Part shown: positions 35,431 through 45,345 of the stretch, piece after piece
How positions within the stretch are numbered: position 1 is the first letter of the stretch
How the letters are laid out: each line of letters begins with the position of its first letter
NCBI RefSeq assembly: GCF_905220365.1
Contig: NC_061154.1
Coordinates: forward strand, 1,612,001 to 1,676,000
Source: Vanessa cardui
Taxonomy: Eukaryota > Arthropoda > Insecta > Lepidoptera > Nymphalidae
Direction: 5' to 3'
DNA: 64,000 nucleotides
Program-made: the position numbers and the translations under genes
The notes under the pieces: model-generated
Seen by the model: the letters and a program-made list of their open reading frames with translations, nothing else
What the model was told of the DNA's origin: nothing
Database searches by the model: none

Positions 35431-36379
35431 TCTTAAATTTTTTAAACCCTTAAATCAATCACGGGTTTTCAGCGACAGTAGTTAAAAGACTTCTAGAAAA
35501 GTTTGATAACTGTTGTTTTTTAGAACATGATTGTTTAAGTCTTGAGACTGTTTTATTTAATGGAATTAAAATTAAACAGAGTGCATTTAATGTAATATAA
35601 AAAGGAGTAATATATTTTAAAAAATGTATGCCACATTATTATAGAAATAGAAATAAAACTATCAACCTTTTCCAAAAAAAAAGCATATATAAATTCAGCT
35701 ATATATGTAATTTGCTACCAGGAATTGAGCTAAATATATTTTCTATACGTATAATTTTATGTCACCCACCAAATATTATAGCAATTGTTAAATATATTTA
35801 TGTCCAAACAAATATTTGTAATAAAAATAAACAACAAAAAATCTAATTCATAAACAGCATTATTATTTTATTAAAATTTATGTATATACTTTTTTTATAA
35901 TAGCTCAAAGTACAAATAACATTATACCAAAATCATTCGTTAATTTTATTATTCGAGATAACTTATTAAGAGTTCATAACCTTTCAGATTGGCGTATAAG
36001 ACCTCTTACAATTTGTATGTAAAAAAAACATAATTATAATCTAATAAATTAATCGATTCATTTAAATAAAATAACATACCGACTTAGAAAGAGTAATGTT
36101 TTCTAATGTTTTAAACGGTTCATCCATATTTATCCACTTATGAACTAAATAAAAATATATTCAAAATCAACATATATTACATAATATATAAATTAATACT
36201 AGCTACAAAATCAGTACCACCTACCCACTTTTTATTATATTTTCCGAAGTTCAGACAGCTCCTTTCAACTTTAAAAAGTAACTCCAGGCGAAACGATTTT
36301 CAAATAACTTATAACGTTCATTGTTAATCACAATAATTCACTTTTGATTTATTCGAAATAGTCCAGTTCAGAAGTTTTG
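35431..36379. other. AT-rich upstream stretch
   Basis: Nothing recognised. It lies immediately upstream of the GC-rich promoter-like block; the 72-codon open frame at 35628 has no family signature. Confidence 0.4.
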
Positions 36380-36554
36380 ACACTTTGAAACTATAACGCG
36401 CGTTCGGAGTGAGAGCGCTTAGGCGGGCGGACGTGCAAACGCGACGGGCGCTAGTACGTTAAAGCAACGCCAGACGTTCACGGTGCCGCTGACGTACCTC
36501 GCTGTCAACGTGCACTGACTGAGCCGTAGCCCGCGCTACTGTTCTGCAAACAAC
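36380..36554 (+). promoter_or_regulatory. CpG-rich promoter and 5' untranslated exon candidate
   Basis: The block is strongly GC- and CpG-rich (AACGCGCGTTCGG, GCGGGCGGACGTGCAAACGC, GCTGACGTACCTCGCTGTC), against an AT-rich background for tens of kilobases. It ends CAAACAAC followed by the consensus donor GTAAGT at 36555. Downstream, the first in-frame methionine of the MFSD6-like gene lies in an exon that starts with a splice acceptor (48491). So an upstream non-coding exon must exist, and this is the best candidate. Just further on (36745-36800) are ATTGGTTGG and GCCAATGGCG, CCAAT-box-like motifs in opposite senses. Linkage to the gene is inference; a weaker rival donor lies at 47750 (CATCCT, then GTGAGT). 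Confidence 0.5.
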
Positions 36555-37901
36555 GTAAGTTTGGCGCGTAGGCGGCAAAATACCGAACCGTTTGCCTGAT
36601 CGCAAAAACTTAAAAAAAAAATAAAACCTATTACGTTACTACATAACATTATTTGAACGTCTTGACTAGTAGTCATGAGTAGGAAATGGTGCGTTTTCAT
36701 GTTTAAGGAAAATGTAATCTTAGTAAGTTTCGTCGAGTGGGGAAGGCCGTGGTCTCATTGGTTGGATAGAAGCGGCCGAAGCCAATGGCGTTTGAAGGTG
36801 GAGTCGCAGTGGATCGCTACGAAATTCGTTAAGACAAATCGCCTCCCTTATTCTAATCTTTCAAATCTTGTCTCAAAAACGGAGTCGGTCTTTGCACACG
36901 ATGGGGTAACGCGAATCTTATATACATTGTATGTAGCTGTTTATATTGAAATTTGTAGTGATTGATGTGAATTTTGAAAGTGGTTAAGTTATGGTACAGT
37001 TTAGAGTTTTAAATTTATCTGTGAAATAGCAAAAATGACGTATTCTTTGTATATATTCGTATTATAATATAAACCTACAACTTTAAGCAATTGATAGTAT
37101 CAACCTTTGAAAATTGCAAAAAAAATCTAATAAAAAAATGAAATAATTAAGAGTATAATTTACATCGGCATTTTTTTTTATTATAAAATTTTCAAGTATT
37201 AAAATAAATTTACAATTATTTTGTTAAACACCACAGAATAGTTAAAAAGCACTCATAGTTAAATTTCTCGGTGGTTCAAGTTCTACGAGAATAGACTTTC
37301 GCCAAATGATTTTATTTTTAATCAACAGCGTTACTATTACTTATATATATAGTATTATTTGGTTTGAAAAAGGAATGGAATGTGAATAGAATAATTATAT
37401 CAGCTAAAAAAAAACAAAGAGTATAGGTATATACAAGTGTGTTTGTAAGTGAAAGTGTTAGCGTGTGTGAAATATGTGATTTCATAATTAATACGATGAC
37501 CTATCCCTTTTTTTAAATTGTATTTTCTCAAAGAAAATAAGTCAAAATATTGTAATTCTTGTCATACGAATATCTATTGAGTTTTCGTAATTGTTTGTGC
37601 TTATATGATTGTAACATGTGACATATTTTAAGAACACGTGCATCACTGTAACCCATTTCGAATATTTAAATTTAAATAAAGAGATTTCGAATCTCATTTT
37701 GTAAAGTTTTACAGAATAACACCGCTGGAAATAATAAAATGCTAGATTGATAGCTGTTTAGCACCTTACCTCGATCCTCACAAAAAAAAAATATATATAT
37801 ATATTAAGTATTGGAAAAAGTATTGCCAACTAAGTATTTGTACCATCACCTTTTATTGCACCTTTTATAGCAGTATTTGTACCTATTAAACTATTATAAG
37901 A
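36555..37901. other. Probable start of the first intron
   Basis: The first 400 bp stay GC-richer than average and contain a 96-codon open frame (36675-36965) without family motifs. It overlaps the CCAAT-like motifs and is more likely regulatory DNA. The remainder is AT-rich. Confidence 0.4.
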
Positions 37902-38045
37902 GTCGAGATGGCCCAGTGGTAAGAACGATGACGAATCTTATCCGAAGATTGCGGGTTCAAACCCAGGTCAGCAACGCTGAACTTTAATAAATTGTAATTG
38001 GTCAAGATGCACGCGTTCTAACCACTGGGCCATCTCCACTCTGAC
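37902..38045. mobile_element. Two B SINE heads in inverted orientation
   Basis: Plus-sense head at 37902-37983 (AGTCGAGATGGCCCAGTGGT to GCGGGTTCAAACCCAGG). Minus-sense head at about 37999-38042 (TCAAGATGCACGCGTTCTAA to CCACTGGGCCATCTCCACTC). About 15 bp separates them, so the pair can fold back on itself. No body or tail of either SINE is present. Confidence 0.8.
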
Positions 38046-38814
38046 TGGCATCTCTCTCATCTTGAAACTATTATAATTAAAAGGCAAATCTAAGCCTTAC
38101 AGACGAAAGCAAGCTCATACTTTGGTGGACTTAAATCTTAAACAATCTAAAGTAAAATATTCTATTGAATAATTTACTTTAATGCTTTATGTTCAGACCA
38201 GACATCATCATTGTTGTAAATAAACTAACAATTATTATGATATTAATATCGTTTCTGTAATTTCATTTGTTTGTCCGATAAAAATAGTAACGGACTGGAA
38301 TTAGCGCTCCCGTTACGATATATGTCTTATTGGACTAAGTCTGTCTGCACTGTTAGGCAAAATTATTATTGCCCTATAATGTTCGAGTATTAAGTAAAAG
38401 GCTATTTGAGAATGCAAAAAATAAAGAGTCAATTATTGTAATCAGTAAATGTTATGAGTTTGAAAAGGGATTTATCACGTGACACAAAACTCCTGATTGG
38501 CCTGGCTAATGAAGAAGTCATTTACTTGCTAACCTTGTTTGCCTACTATATATACCACATATTAAAATACAGGCAAGTGACGTCACCGACTCCATTGCAG
38601 CGCCATATTGTCCAAGTAGTGTTTTCGCGCACTATTTAAATATGGAATTTTCAATACTTTTTTACCAAATATGTACAAGAAATTAAAAAAAAAAACAATT
38701 TTTACTGGGTTCCTTAACCTCTACTAAATAAAAAAAATGGTTTTTAACAACCAGACAAATAGCCTATTCAATTTACATTGACGTAAAGTTTTCAATTTTC
38801 TTAACATAAGAATT
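38046..38814. other. Non-coding stretch with a TGACGTCA motif
   Basis: TGACGTCA at 38578-38585 is followed by CAGCGCCATATTGTCC and TTCGCGCACTATTTAAAT. This could be a regulatory cluster inside the first intron or an old repeat; no second copy of the cluster is in the window. Confidence 0.35.
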
Positions 38815-39003
38815 ATTAACATTAAATGCTTAAACATATACAAATATGAACTGAAACAAGTTACTGTACAAATCTTGACCGCGTGGAATGGTGGCAAGAA
38901 TGCTAGCAGCATTTCCCCGTTGAATCGCAATTCCGATCCTCTGGGAAAAAAACGAACCAGCTCTCCTGTCACCAGTGGAGGCAATGAGGCGAGGTGTTAT
39001 ACT
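38815..39003 (-). mobile_element. Repeat H, LINE-like fragment
   Basis: Minus-sense order: ATAACACCTCGCCTCATTGC, GCTGGTTCGTTTTTTTCCCA, GGGGAAATGCTGCTAGCATT, CCACCATTCCACGCGGTCAA. The same block lies in plus sense at 41827. A short peptide with HAVKI and NGEMLLAFLPP can be read in both copies, suggesting the coding 3' end of an unidentified LINE. Confidence 0.65.
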
Positions 39004-40242
39004 TTTGATGAAGTTTTTTGCACCACTACAATGTAAATTGACATAAGATACGAATATTTAGATCTTTCTTCTGCTGCGTAAAAAGCTGAAGCAAAATTAA
39101 GTAATGATGATGATATCAAGAAGTATATGTATAAGAGCAAACACGCCCTCTATTTTCAACTTATAAATAATAAACCGATGAGATGACGACACTGAAAAGG
39201 AGTTCATATTTCCGATTCCAGACTCCGGTCAGTTACGGAAAATTTGTCGACAGCTAGCTCAATAACTTTTTATCAGCCCGATGTGCGGTTTTAACTTAGA
39301 ACATCGGTATATGTGACCTTATATCTAATGTTTCAGTCGGCAACGCACATATAACCTCCTTTCATAAAGTAAACCTGCCGATTTGCAACCTAAAGCATAA
39401 TAAACTATAAAACAAAAAAAAAAGCGATACCGCACTTACCTGAATCTCAGATGAATCAATTTTTTTTGGGTAAAAATTAATTTAAAAATTTCTTCTTTTG
39501 AACATGCTTTTCAAATACTAAAATCATAAAATAAAGTTCTAAAATTAGGTCTATTAGCATAAGGGAAGTTAATAAGGATTATTATCCTGTGTATTATAAT
39601 CAATAGTACATAGCATTATCAAACGGATTGTTAATGTAATGTCATTGACCTTTGCATCGTTAATACTGATGTTTCACTACTATTGAAAAGGTAAGCAATA
39701 TATTCAGGTCTATTGTTAAACCTCTGTTAGAATAACTAATACTATTTAAAAAATGAGGGGTCTTTGGTTGAAACAAAGCTGCTTTCGCAAATTATGAATA
39801 AAATGTGATATAAAATAAAATAAATTAAAAAGTTGGAAAATGATTAAATGACAATTACTATATATTGATTAAGAATATTGAATTAAAGCAGTAACCAAAA
39901 AAGATTTATTAAACCATATAATTATTTAAACCGTAGACAAAAGAATTATAAAAAGAGCCTAACTTTTCTGCATTTTAACTTAACTATATGTAAGTCGTTT
40001 AAAAACTATGCTCCAAAAGTGTAGTAACCACGAGACACTAAATGAAAACAAAAAACGGAACTGATGTTCAATAAAAATTATATAATATAAATGAAATAAA
40101 TGAAAACATAACTATAACTCACTAAAATAAATAACACCTTAGCTGATGTTGTAGTTTATATATACTTATTTGGAAAAGCAACGATGTATTCGAGCCACAC
40201 AGCTAGCATGAATTGTGTGTGAATGTATTTTTAAATGGTAAA
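39004..40242. other. Intronic stretch
   Basis: AT-rich. About 39190-39330 is GC-richer but no open frame or repeat was recognised. Confidence 0.4.
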
Positions 40243-40605
40243 AAAGAGTAACTACTGAATTTCTTGCCGATTCTTCTCTGTAGAACCTATTTTCCCCTTT
40301 TTTACTTCTGCCTCGTAAACCACTTTGTGGGAGCAACTTTCGCCGACGGTTTTTCCGAACCGATACGACTTGGGAATCTTCAAGAAAAGAGCGTACTCCT
40401 TCTTTAAAGGCCAACAACGCATCTGCAATCCCCCTGGTGCAGCTGTCCATGGGCGATGATAGTCACTTTCTATCAGGTGAGCCTCCTGCCTATGCCACCT
40501 ATGTCATAAAAAAACCGGTGGTAGCTTCACATAAAATTGTTGTAAAATGACGATTCAAAAGTGCTTGTAAAAACCTACTTGAATAAAATATATTTTTATT
40601 TGATC
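40243..40605 (+). mobile_element. Repeat C split by a LINE 3' end
   Basis: C begins AAAAAGAGTAACTACTGAAT and is cut after CTGTAGAACCTATTTTCC. It resumes at about 40509 with AACCGGTGGTAGCTTCACAT and runs to CCTACTTGAATAAAATAT with a T-rich tail. Confidence 0.8.
40287..40508 (+). mobile_element. LINE 3' end inserted in repeat C
   Basis: It contains GGGAATCTTCAAGAAAAGAG, TTTAAAGGCCAACAACGCAT, CCCCCTGGTGCAGCTGTCCA and TTTCTATCAGGTGAGCCTCC, and ends in an A-run. I recognise this phrase order as a common lepidopteran CR1/Jockey-type 3' end, from memory and not by search. The minus-strand open frame covering it is not a gene. Confidence 0.65.
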
Positions 40606-40639
40606 TACACACACGCATAATAAAGGAGAGCCAATAGAT

Positions 40640-40755
40640 GTTCTTTCTTAGAGTTCAAGTTAGCTTCATACCAAATTTCATCAAATTCGGTTCAGCGGCT
40701 TGATCGTGAAAAAGCGTCAGTCGAACAGACATACTTTCCCATTTACAATATATAT
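40640..40755 (+). mobile_element. Repeat I 3' part
   Basis: TTTCTTAGAGTTCAAGTTAG, CATACCAAATTTCATCAAAT, then GATCGTGAAAAAGCGTCAGT, matching the right half of 25843. Confidence 0.7.
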
Positions 40756-41368
40756 TTATATTCTGAAAAAAGTAAGAGGTCATGCTTAAAACGAATTTAT
40801 TGTTATTAATAACACGCACAATTAAATAAATAAAAAAAAAATAAAAGAAATTATATGAAAATATCGTGTAAATAAAACTATAACAAAAAATAAGTAAGAG
40901 GAACGGACAGAAAGAGATAGAGATAAAAAGGTTGTCTTGAAACGTAATGTCGTTACCTTTTATGACGTTTACTGTCAATGAATTTCGTTACAAAAAGGTT
41001 TTTATAGACTGTCAAGTATAAGTTGGCGTTCCTGTGGCAGCACCTGCTACACCTTTGTTTTGTCACTTTTTTGTTTATTTTACCAATATCTCCCTAGAAA
41101 ATAATTCTCTACGTCTCATTTTTAATAGATTTTGGGTAAGTTTTGTTAATAAGGGTAAATAAGCAAATAAGATATTAAATGAACAAAAAAAAATTAGTAC
41201 ATGTTTTTGCCACACGCCAACTTACACTTGACGCGCTATAGTGTTATCGTAATAACTGATTAGGCTTATGTCTTACATTGTGAAAAGATAAAAACTATTA
41301 TTATTTCATCCATCTCTGATATCCTTTGCCTTTGCCGTTTTACCTTTGCGTAAGCAGAATCGACGTTC
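40756..41368. other. Intronic stretch
   Basis: A purine-rich segment AGAAAGAGATAGAGATAAAA lies near 40909-40930; nothing else recognised. Confidence 0.4.
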
Positions 41369-41660
41369 ACTTGATGGTAAGGCTTTGTGCAAGCCCGCCT
41401 GGGTAGGTACCACCCACTCATCAGATATTCTACCGCTAAACAACAGTACGCAGTATTGTTGTGTTCCGGTTTGAAGGGTAAGTGAGTCAGTGTAACTACA
41501 GGCACAAGGGACATAGCATCTTAGTTCCCAAGGTTGGTGGCGCTTTGACGATGTAAGGAATAGTTAACATTTCTCACAGCGTCATTGTCTATGGGTGATG
41601 GTGACCACTTACCATCAGGTGGCCCATATACTCGTCCGCCAACATATTCCATAAAAGAAA
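41369..41660 (+). mobile_element. Repeat A, full length
   Basis: From ACTTGATGGTAAGGCTTTGT to CAACATATTCCATAAAAG. It retains every diagnostic segment, including CTCGTCCGCC. Confidence 0.9.
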
Positions 41661-41826
41661 ATATTTTACTAGTAATTGCCATACAGCAAGCAACGGAGCA
41701 CTTTATATTTCTTCTAAAGGATATAACTATATACATAGTATAACCAAAGTAGCGATCTTTCCTATATATGCTTAGATCTTTAAAACTACGCAACGGATTT
41801 TGATGCGGGTTTTTTTAATAGATTGA

Positions 41827-42015
41827 TTCAAAAGTATTACACCTCGCCTCATTGCCTCCACTGTTGACAGGAGGGCTGGTTCGTTTTTTGCCCAGGGGAT
41901 CGGAATTGCAATTCAACGGGGAAATGCTGCTAGCATTCTTGCCACCATTCAACGCGGTCAAGATTTATACAGTAACTAGTATTATTTCATATTTGTATAT
42001 ATTTAAGCATTTAAA
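41827..42015 (+). mobile_element. Repeat H, plus-sense copy
   Basis: Inverted counterpart of 38815-39003 about 3 kb away, sharing TCGCCTCATTGCCTCCACTG through GGGGAAATGCTGCTAGCATT and a right end in TTTAAGCATTTAA. It sits within a repeat G copy. Confidence 0.65.
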
Positions 42016-42353
42016 AGAATATATTTATGTACAATAAATGCATAATGTAGTTAAGAAACGCTGATAGTTTTAGAGGTTTCTAATGTGACGTCATCAATAC
42101 TTTTTTGTGATTTCGTTGCAAACGCTAGCTGAACCCTACGAGATATATCGAAATAATGTACCACATTATTGTTCACCTCAAAAAGGTATACAAATAAGTT
42201 TGTGATCGTGTGTGTCTATCCCTTAGGGATAACCCGTAATCACCAATTGTTATCGTTTATTTTTGACGAAGTATGATAGCTTATTTACGAAACGATATTA
42301 AGCAATATAGCATCAATCCTTACCCATATAAGTTCCTTAAGTGTATTGTCCGT

Positions 42354-42526
42354 AATGTTGTCTTAAATTTTCACGATTATTACACATTTAAATAAAACTA
42401 GTTATTACGGATTTTAATTATTTTGGACCCGTGACCACGAACGCTGTAAAGTGCTCGAAACGTCGGGATGTCCAAAATAATTAATATACGCGATTAAAAT
42501 CCGTAATAACTAGTTTTATTTAAATC
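42354..42526. mobile_element. Penelope-like terminal remnant, palindromic
   Basis: Arms at 42386-42418 and 42493-42525 are perfect 33-bp reverse complements. A second 15-bp pair (42414-42428 with 42470-42484) extends the stem. The loop of about 41 bases contains GACCACGAACGCTGTAAAGT and the motif CTCGAAACGTCGGG. Flanks TATTGTCCGT at 42344-42353 and 42527-42536 are identical, a 10-bp target duplication that bounds the element at 173 bp. The CGAAACGTC phrase and inverted terminal organisation suggest a Penelope-like element; no reverse transcriptase is present. Confidence 0.65.
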
Positions 42527-42835
42527 TATTGTCCGTTTAACATAGATATCAAGGCTCTGAATTGCCAGAAACAAAACTGGGAACGTTGTAGGTATATGAA
42601 TACATTCTGTAGTATATTTAGTATCAGCATTGTACCCGTGTGAAGTCGGGGCAGGTCGCTAGTCGCTACTAAATATTGTTGTTGCATACAAACATCAATT
42701 AAATATTCATAAACAGACTTAGTGTTGTCTAAGATATTGTCAAATAATAATCACATAATTAGAAGCGCCTAAAGCTATTTCACGTTTTCAATTCAATTCA
42801 AAATATATTTGCATTTTTAAAACGAAGGGGTCGAC

Positions 42836-42975
42836 TTACTGACTTTTCTGACTGAAGGGTTAATTATAAGGAAACTTAATCCTATATTTCAACACCCCGC
42901 ACCCCTCGTGTATCCTGCCTAAGGTGATCTTACCAATTAAGCTAAGTAGCTATCCCTACCGGCCATGAGGAAATT
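42836..42975 (-). mobile_element. tRNA-like SINE fragment
   Basis: In minus sense, CTTAGCTTAATTGGTAAGAT resembles a tRNA box A arm and is followed by CACCTTAGGCAGGATACACG and GGGGTGCGGGGTGTTGAAAT, where a box B-like GGTTCGAATCC would be expected but is damaged. Best explained as a third tRNA-derived SINE family; not a functional tRNA. Confidence 0.4.
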
Positions 42976-43974
42976 CTAGACATGTTTCAGCTGCAAGTGA
43001 GTACGAGTGGCATGTTTTTCGTAATTTATATTGTGCTTAGTTTAATAATTAATTAAAGCTATATCCTTGTTATTTAAAAAACACTCATAATAAGAATAAA
43101 ATATATAACGTAAGAGTTTGGACTGTGCCCGCTCTAATGGTATCGTAGTCTATTAATCTCAAAGAAATAAGTATATCTGTAATCTGACTATAAGAGGAGA
43201 AAAACAAAATAATATTTGACAGCAATTTGACACCATACCATTGGTCGAGAGTTTGGTTAATCTATGATATTCACTATGGATTTGCGAAAAGGCCACAATT
43301 TTTTTATCGAAATTTTTGAAGTGACATTAAAGTTGATATAAGTAATATAATAAATCATTAACTCTTAGTAGTTCACAATATAACTGAGTTATTACTATTT
43401 AAGTAAATCGATGAAATAAGTAAATCTAGCTTAGTTTGTCTTTACTTTCATTGGAACCGACTATATATGAATACACGCTATGCAACAAAGCTTTATCATT
43501 GAACTATTTTATATCAATGTTACTTTAATTAAAGGTAGATCTTTATTTGACAAATAGCTGCCCACAATATTTGAGTCTCAGGTGTTAGTAAAAATATATT
43601 TGGCTTAAATATTTGGACTTTGTATAAAGATATTCTACTTATTTAATTTTATCATGCAATGATAACTTTGGTGAGGTATTCATTGTTTTTTTTTATTATA
43701 ATATGTATTTTGGGCGTCAATCACGTGATAACTACTGAACACCTATTAGAGAATATCTACCTACTCATTATTTTTAATTTGGTTGGCCTGTCCTACTATT
43801 TTGCGCAGTAAAGAGGTCGTTTAACGTTTAGTGCTACAATAATAGCTGCAACGAAAGTTGTCACTCGTTTTGAAAATGAAATATCATAACTTTGCATTGG
43901 TTCATAATATTTTATTACAGGAACTTTACGAAATAGTATATTTTATTCAAAAATTATATTAATTTTATTATTTA
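42976..43974. other. Intronic stretch
   Basis: AT-rich; nothing recognised. Confidence 0.4.
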
Positions 43975-44210
43975 TACTAGCTGTGCCCGCGGTCTTGTAC
44001 GTCACGTACTAAGTTACTCCTTATTATATCAGTTATCTGCCAGTGAAAGTCACGTCAAAATCGGTCCAGCAGTTCCAGAGATTAGCTGGAACAAACAGAC
44101 AGACAAAATTGTAAAAAAATGTTTATTAACCGTTTATACATATATGCACTGAGTAAAAAAGCACTATTTTAGTATTACACTCCAATTTTATTATATTTAT
44201 AGATTTTTTA
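43975..44210 (-). mobile_element. Repeat F, inverted copy
   Basis: From CTAGCTGTGCCCGCGGTCTT through TCTGCCAGTGAAAGTCACGT and GAGATTAGCTGGAACAAACA to the reversed ACTCCAATTTTATTATAT end. Complementary to the 33680 copy across its length. Confidence 0.8.
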
Positions 44211-44332
44211 TTAAATTACTTACAAATAATTATTTCTATCAAATCATTTTCTCTTTTACGATTGCAAACATGATAATTATGTTTACTTATCAAAATAACC
44301 AGGTAGTACCTGATTCTTACCTGATTGTTGTA

Positions 44333-44431
44333 AAAAATAAATAAACAAATATCACATACATTACTCTGATTCCATTGTAAGTAGCTAAAGCACTTTTGTT
44401 ATGGAAAACCAGAAGTACGACGGTACCACAC
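44333..44431 (-). mobile_element. Repeat E 3' half
   Basis: ATAAATAAACAAATATCACA, ACATTACTCTGATTCC, TAAAGCACTTTTGTTATGG and GACGGTACCACACG match the tail half of E. The tRNA-like head is missing, as in 5'-truncated retroposition. Confidence 0.75.
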
Positions 44432-44474
44432 GATATTTGAAAGTTTAAGTACGAATTACAAAATTTATGCAGTT

Positions 44475-44500
44475 TGAATGAATGAATGAATGAATGCATT
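44475..44500. repeat. (GAAT)n microsatellite
   Basis: Six tetranucleotide units, followed by CATTATACTTTATTGCACAC, a phrase that looks like the end of another short retroposon. Confidence 0.85.
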
Positions 44501-45099
44501 ATACTTTATTGCACACCACAAACAAAAAACATAAAAATAGAAAGTAACACGAAATTAATAAAATACAAAAAAGAAAAGTTGAATGATTTTGTAGAATTTC
44601 GAAACGAAATTGAAAAGTTAGAGAATATTATTATAGTCATATCATTGAATAAACAGAATACTAAAATTTTAATCAGACCGGTAAAAGTTGTTCACATCCC
44701 TGCAAAAAAAGAAAACAGCTGATCTTTACACAGTGTAACTTTAATGATCAATAAAGACATTTCCGATCAAGTCTTTTTACACGAAAATATTTTCAGTGTT
44801 CCAATGCAATACAAATAAATACAATGGAAATATTACGATACAATAAACAAAGGTATTTTATATCACTATTTATATTCCAAATCAGGATATTTTAAGGCAA
44901 TGTTTTTATTAATATAAAACTATTCTCAAAATAAATTGTATTAAATTTGTTTATAATATATTGTAATAATTGTTTTATAACCTGACCACAAAATAAATAC
45001 TAGTGCGAATAGTCCGTGTCCGAATTTGAGGGGATCACTAACAGTAAATGAAGATCCATTGTCCAGTATCTGGCTCTTTCATAGGCAGCATCTACCTAG

Positions 45100-45345
45100 T
45101 AACGTAACAGCTAGTCAACAGGACAATGACCTTCTCTTGAGGAGATGTATAGGTGCTGAAGTCACCACGTTTTGAAGCAGTGCAAAGAGTACATAATCAG
45201 TTTCCCTCAAGATCCTTCGCCGCCGAGCATACGACGAGTTATGACCACTAATTAATCGAATAAAACTGAACGTTACTTATCGATTATATTAACTTTTTTT
45301 TTTATTTCACGACTTTTCTTTTAAGTCACTGAGCCATGCCGGTAC
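45100..45345 (-). mobile_element. Repeat B, very old
   Basis: CAGTTTCCCTCAAGATCCTT, CGCCGCCGAGCATACGACGA and AAGTCACTGAGCCATGCCGG keep the order of reversed B but with many changes and extra AT sequence between. Confidence 0.4.

Larger units (their letters stand above)
41744..42665 (+). mobile_element. Repeat G broken by two later insertions
   Basis: Part 1 (to about 41826) has AAACTACGCAACGGATTTTG and GATGCGGGTTTTTTT. Part 2 resumes at about 42018 with ATAGTTTTAGAGGTTTCTAA. Part 3 ends GTGTGAAGTCGGGGCAGGTC at 42655. Between them lie repeat H and the Penelope-like palindrome. The sequence between parts 2 and 3 is longer than in 3533, so this may be a longer member of the family. Confidence 0.55.

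Noticed and set aside
36675..36965. 96-codon gene next to the CpG-rich block
   Set aside because: No family motif, no clear codon bias beyond local GC, and it overlaps CCAAT-like motifs; treated as regulatory or intronic.
37902..37983. tRNA gene from the head with good box B
   Set aside because: The same head occurs in more than ten SINE copies, with no complete acceptor stem or cloverleaf; it is SINE sequence.
40166..40450. 94-codon basic protein on the minus strand
   Set aside because: It is antisense to a LINE 3' end and runs into repeat C.
42414..42484. Functional hammerhead ribozyme in the Penelope-like remnant
   Set aside because: GAAAC is present but the CTGANGA part of the core is missing on both strands.
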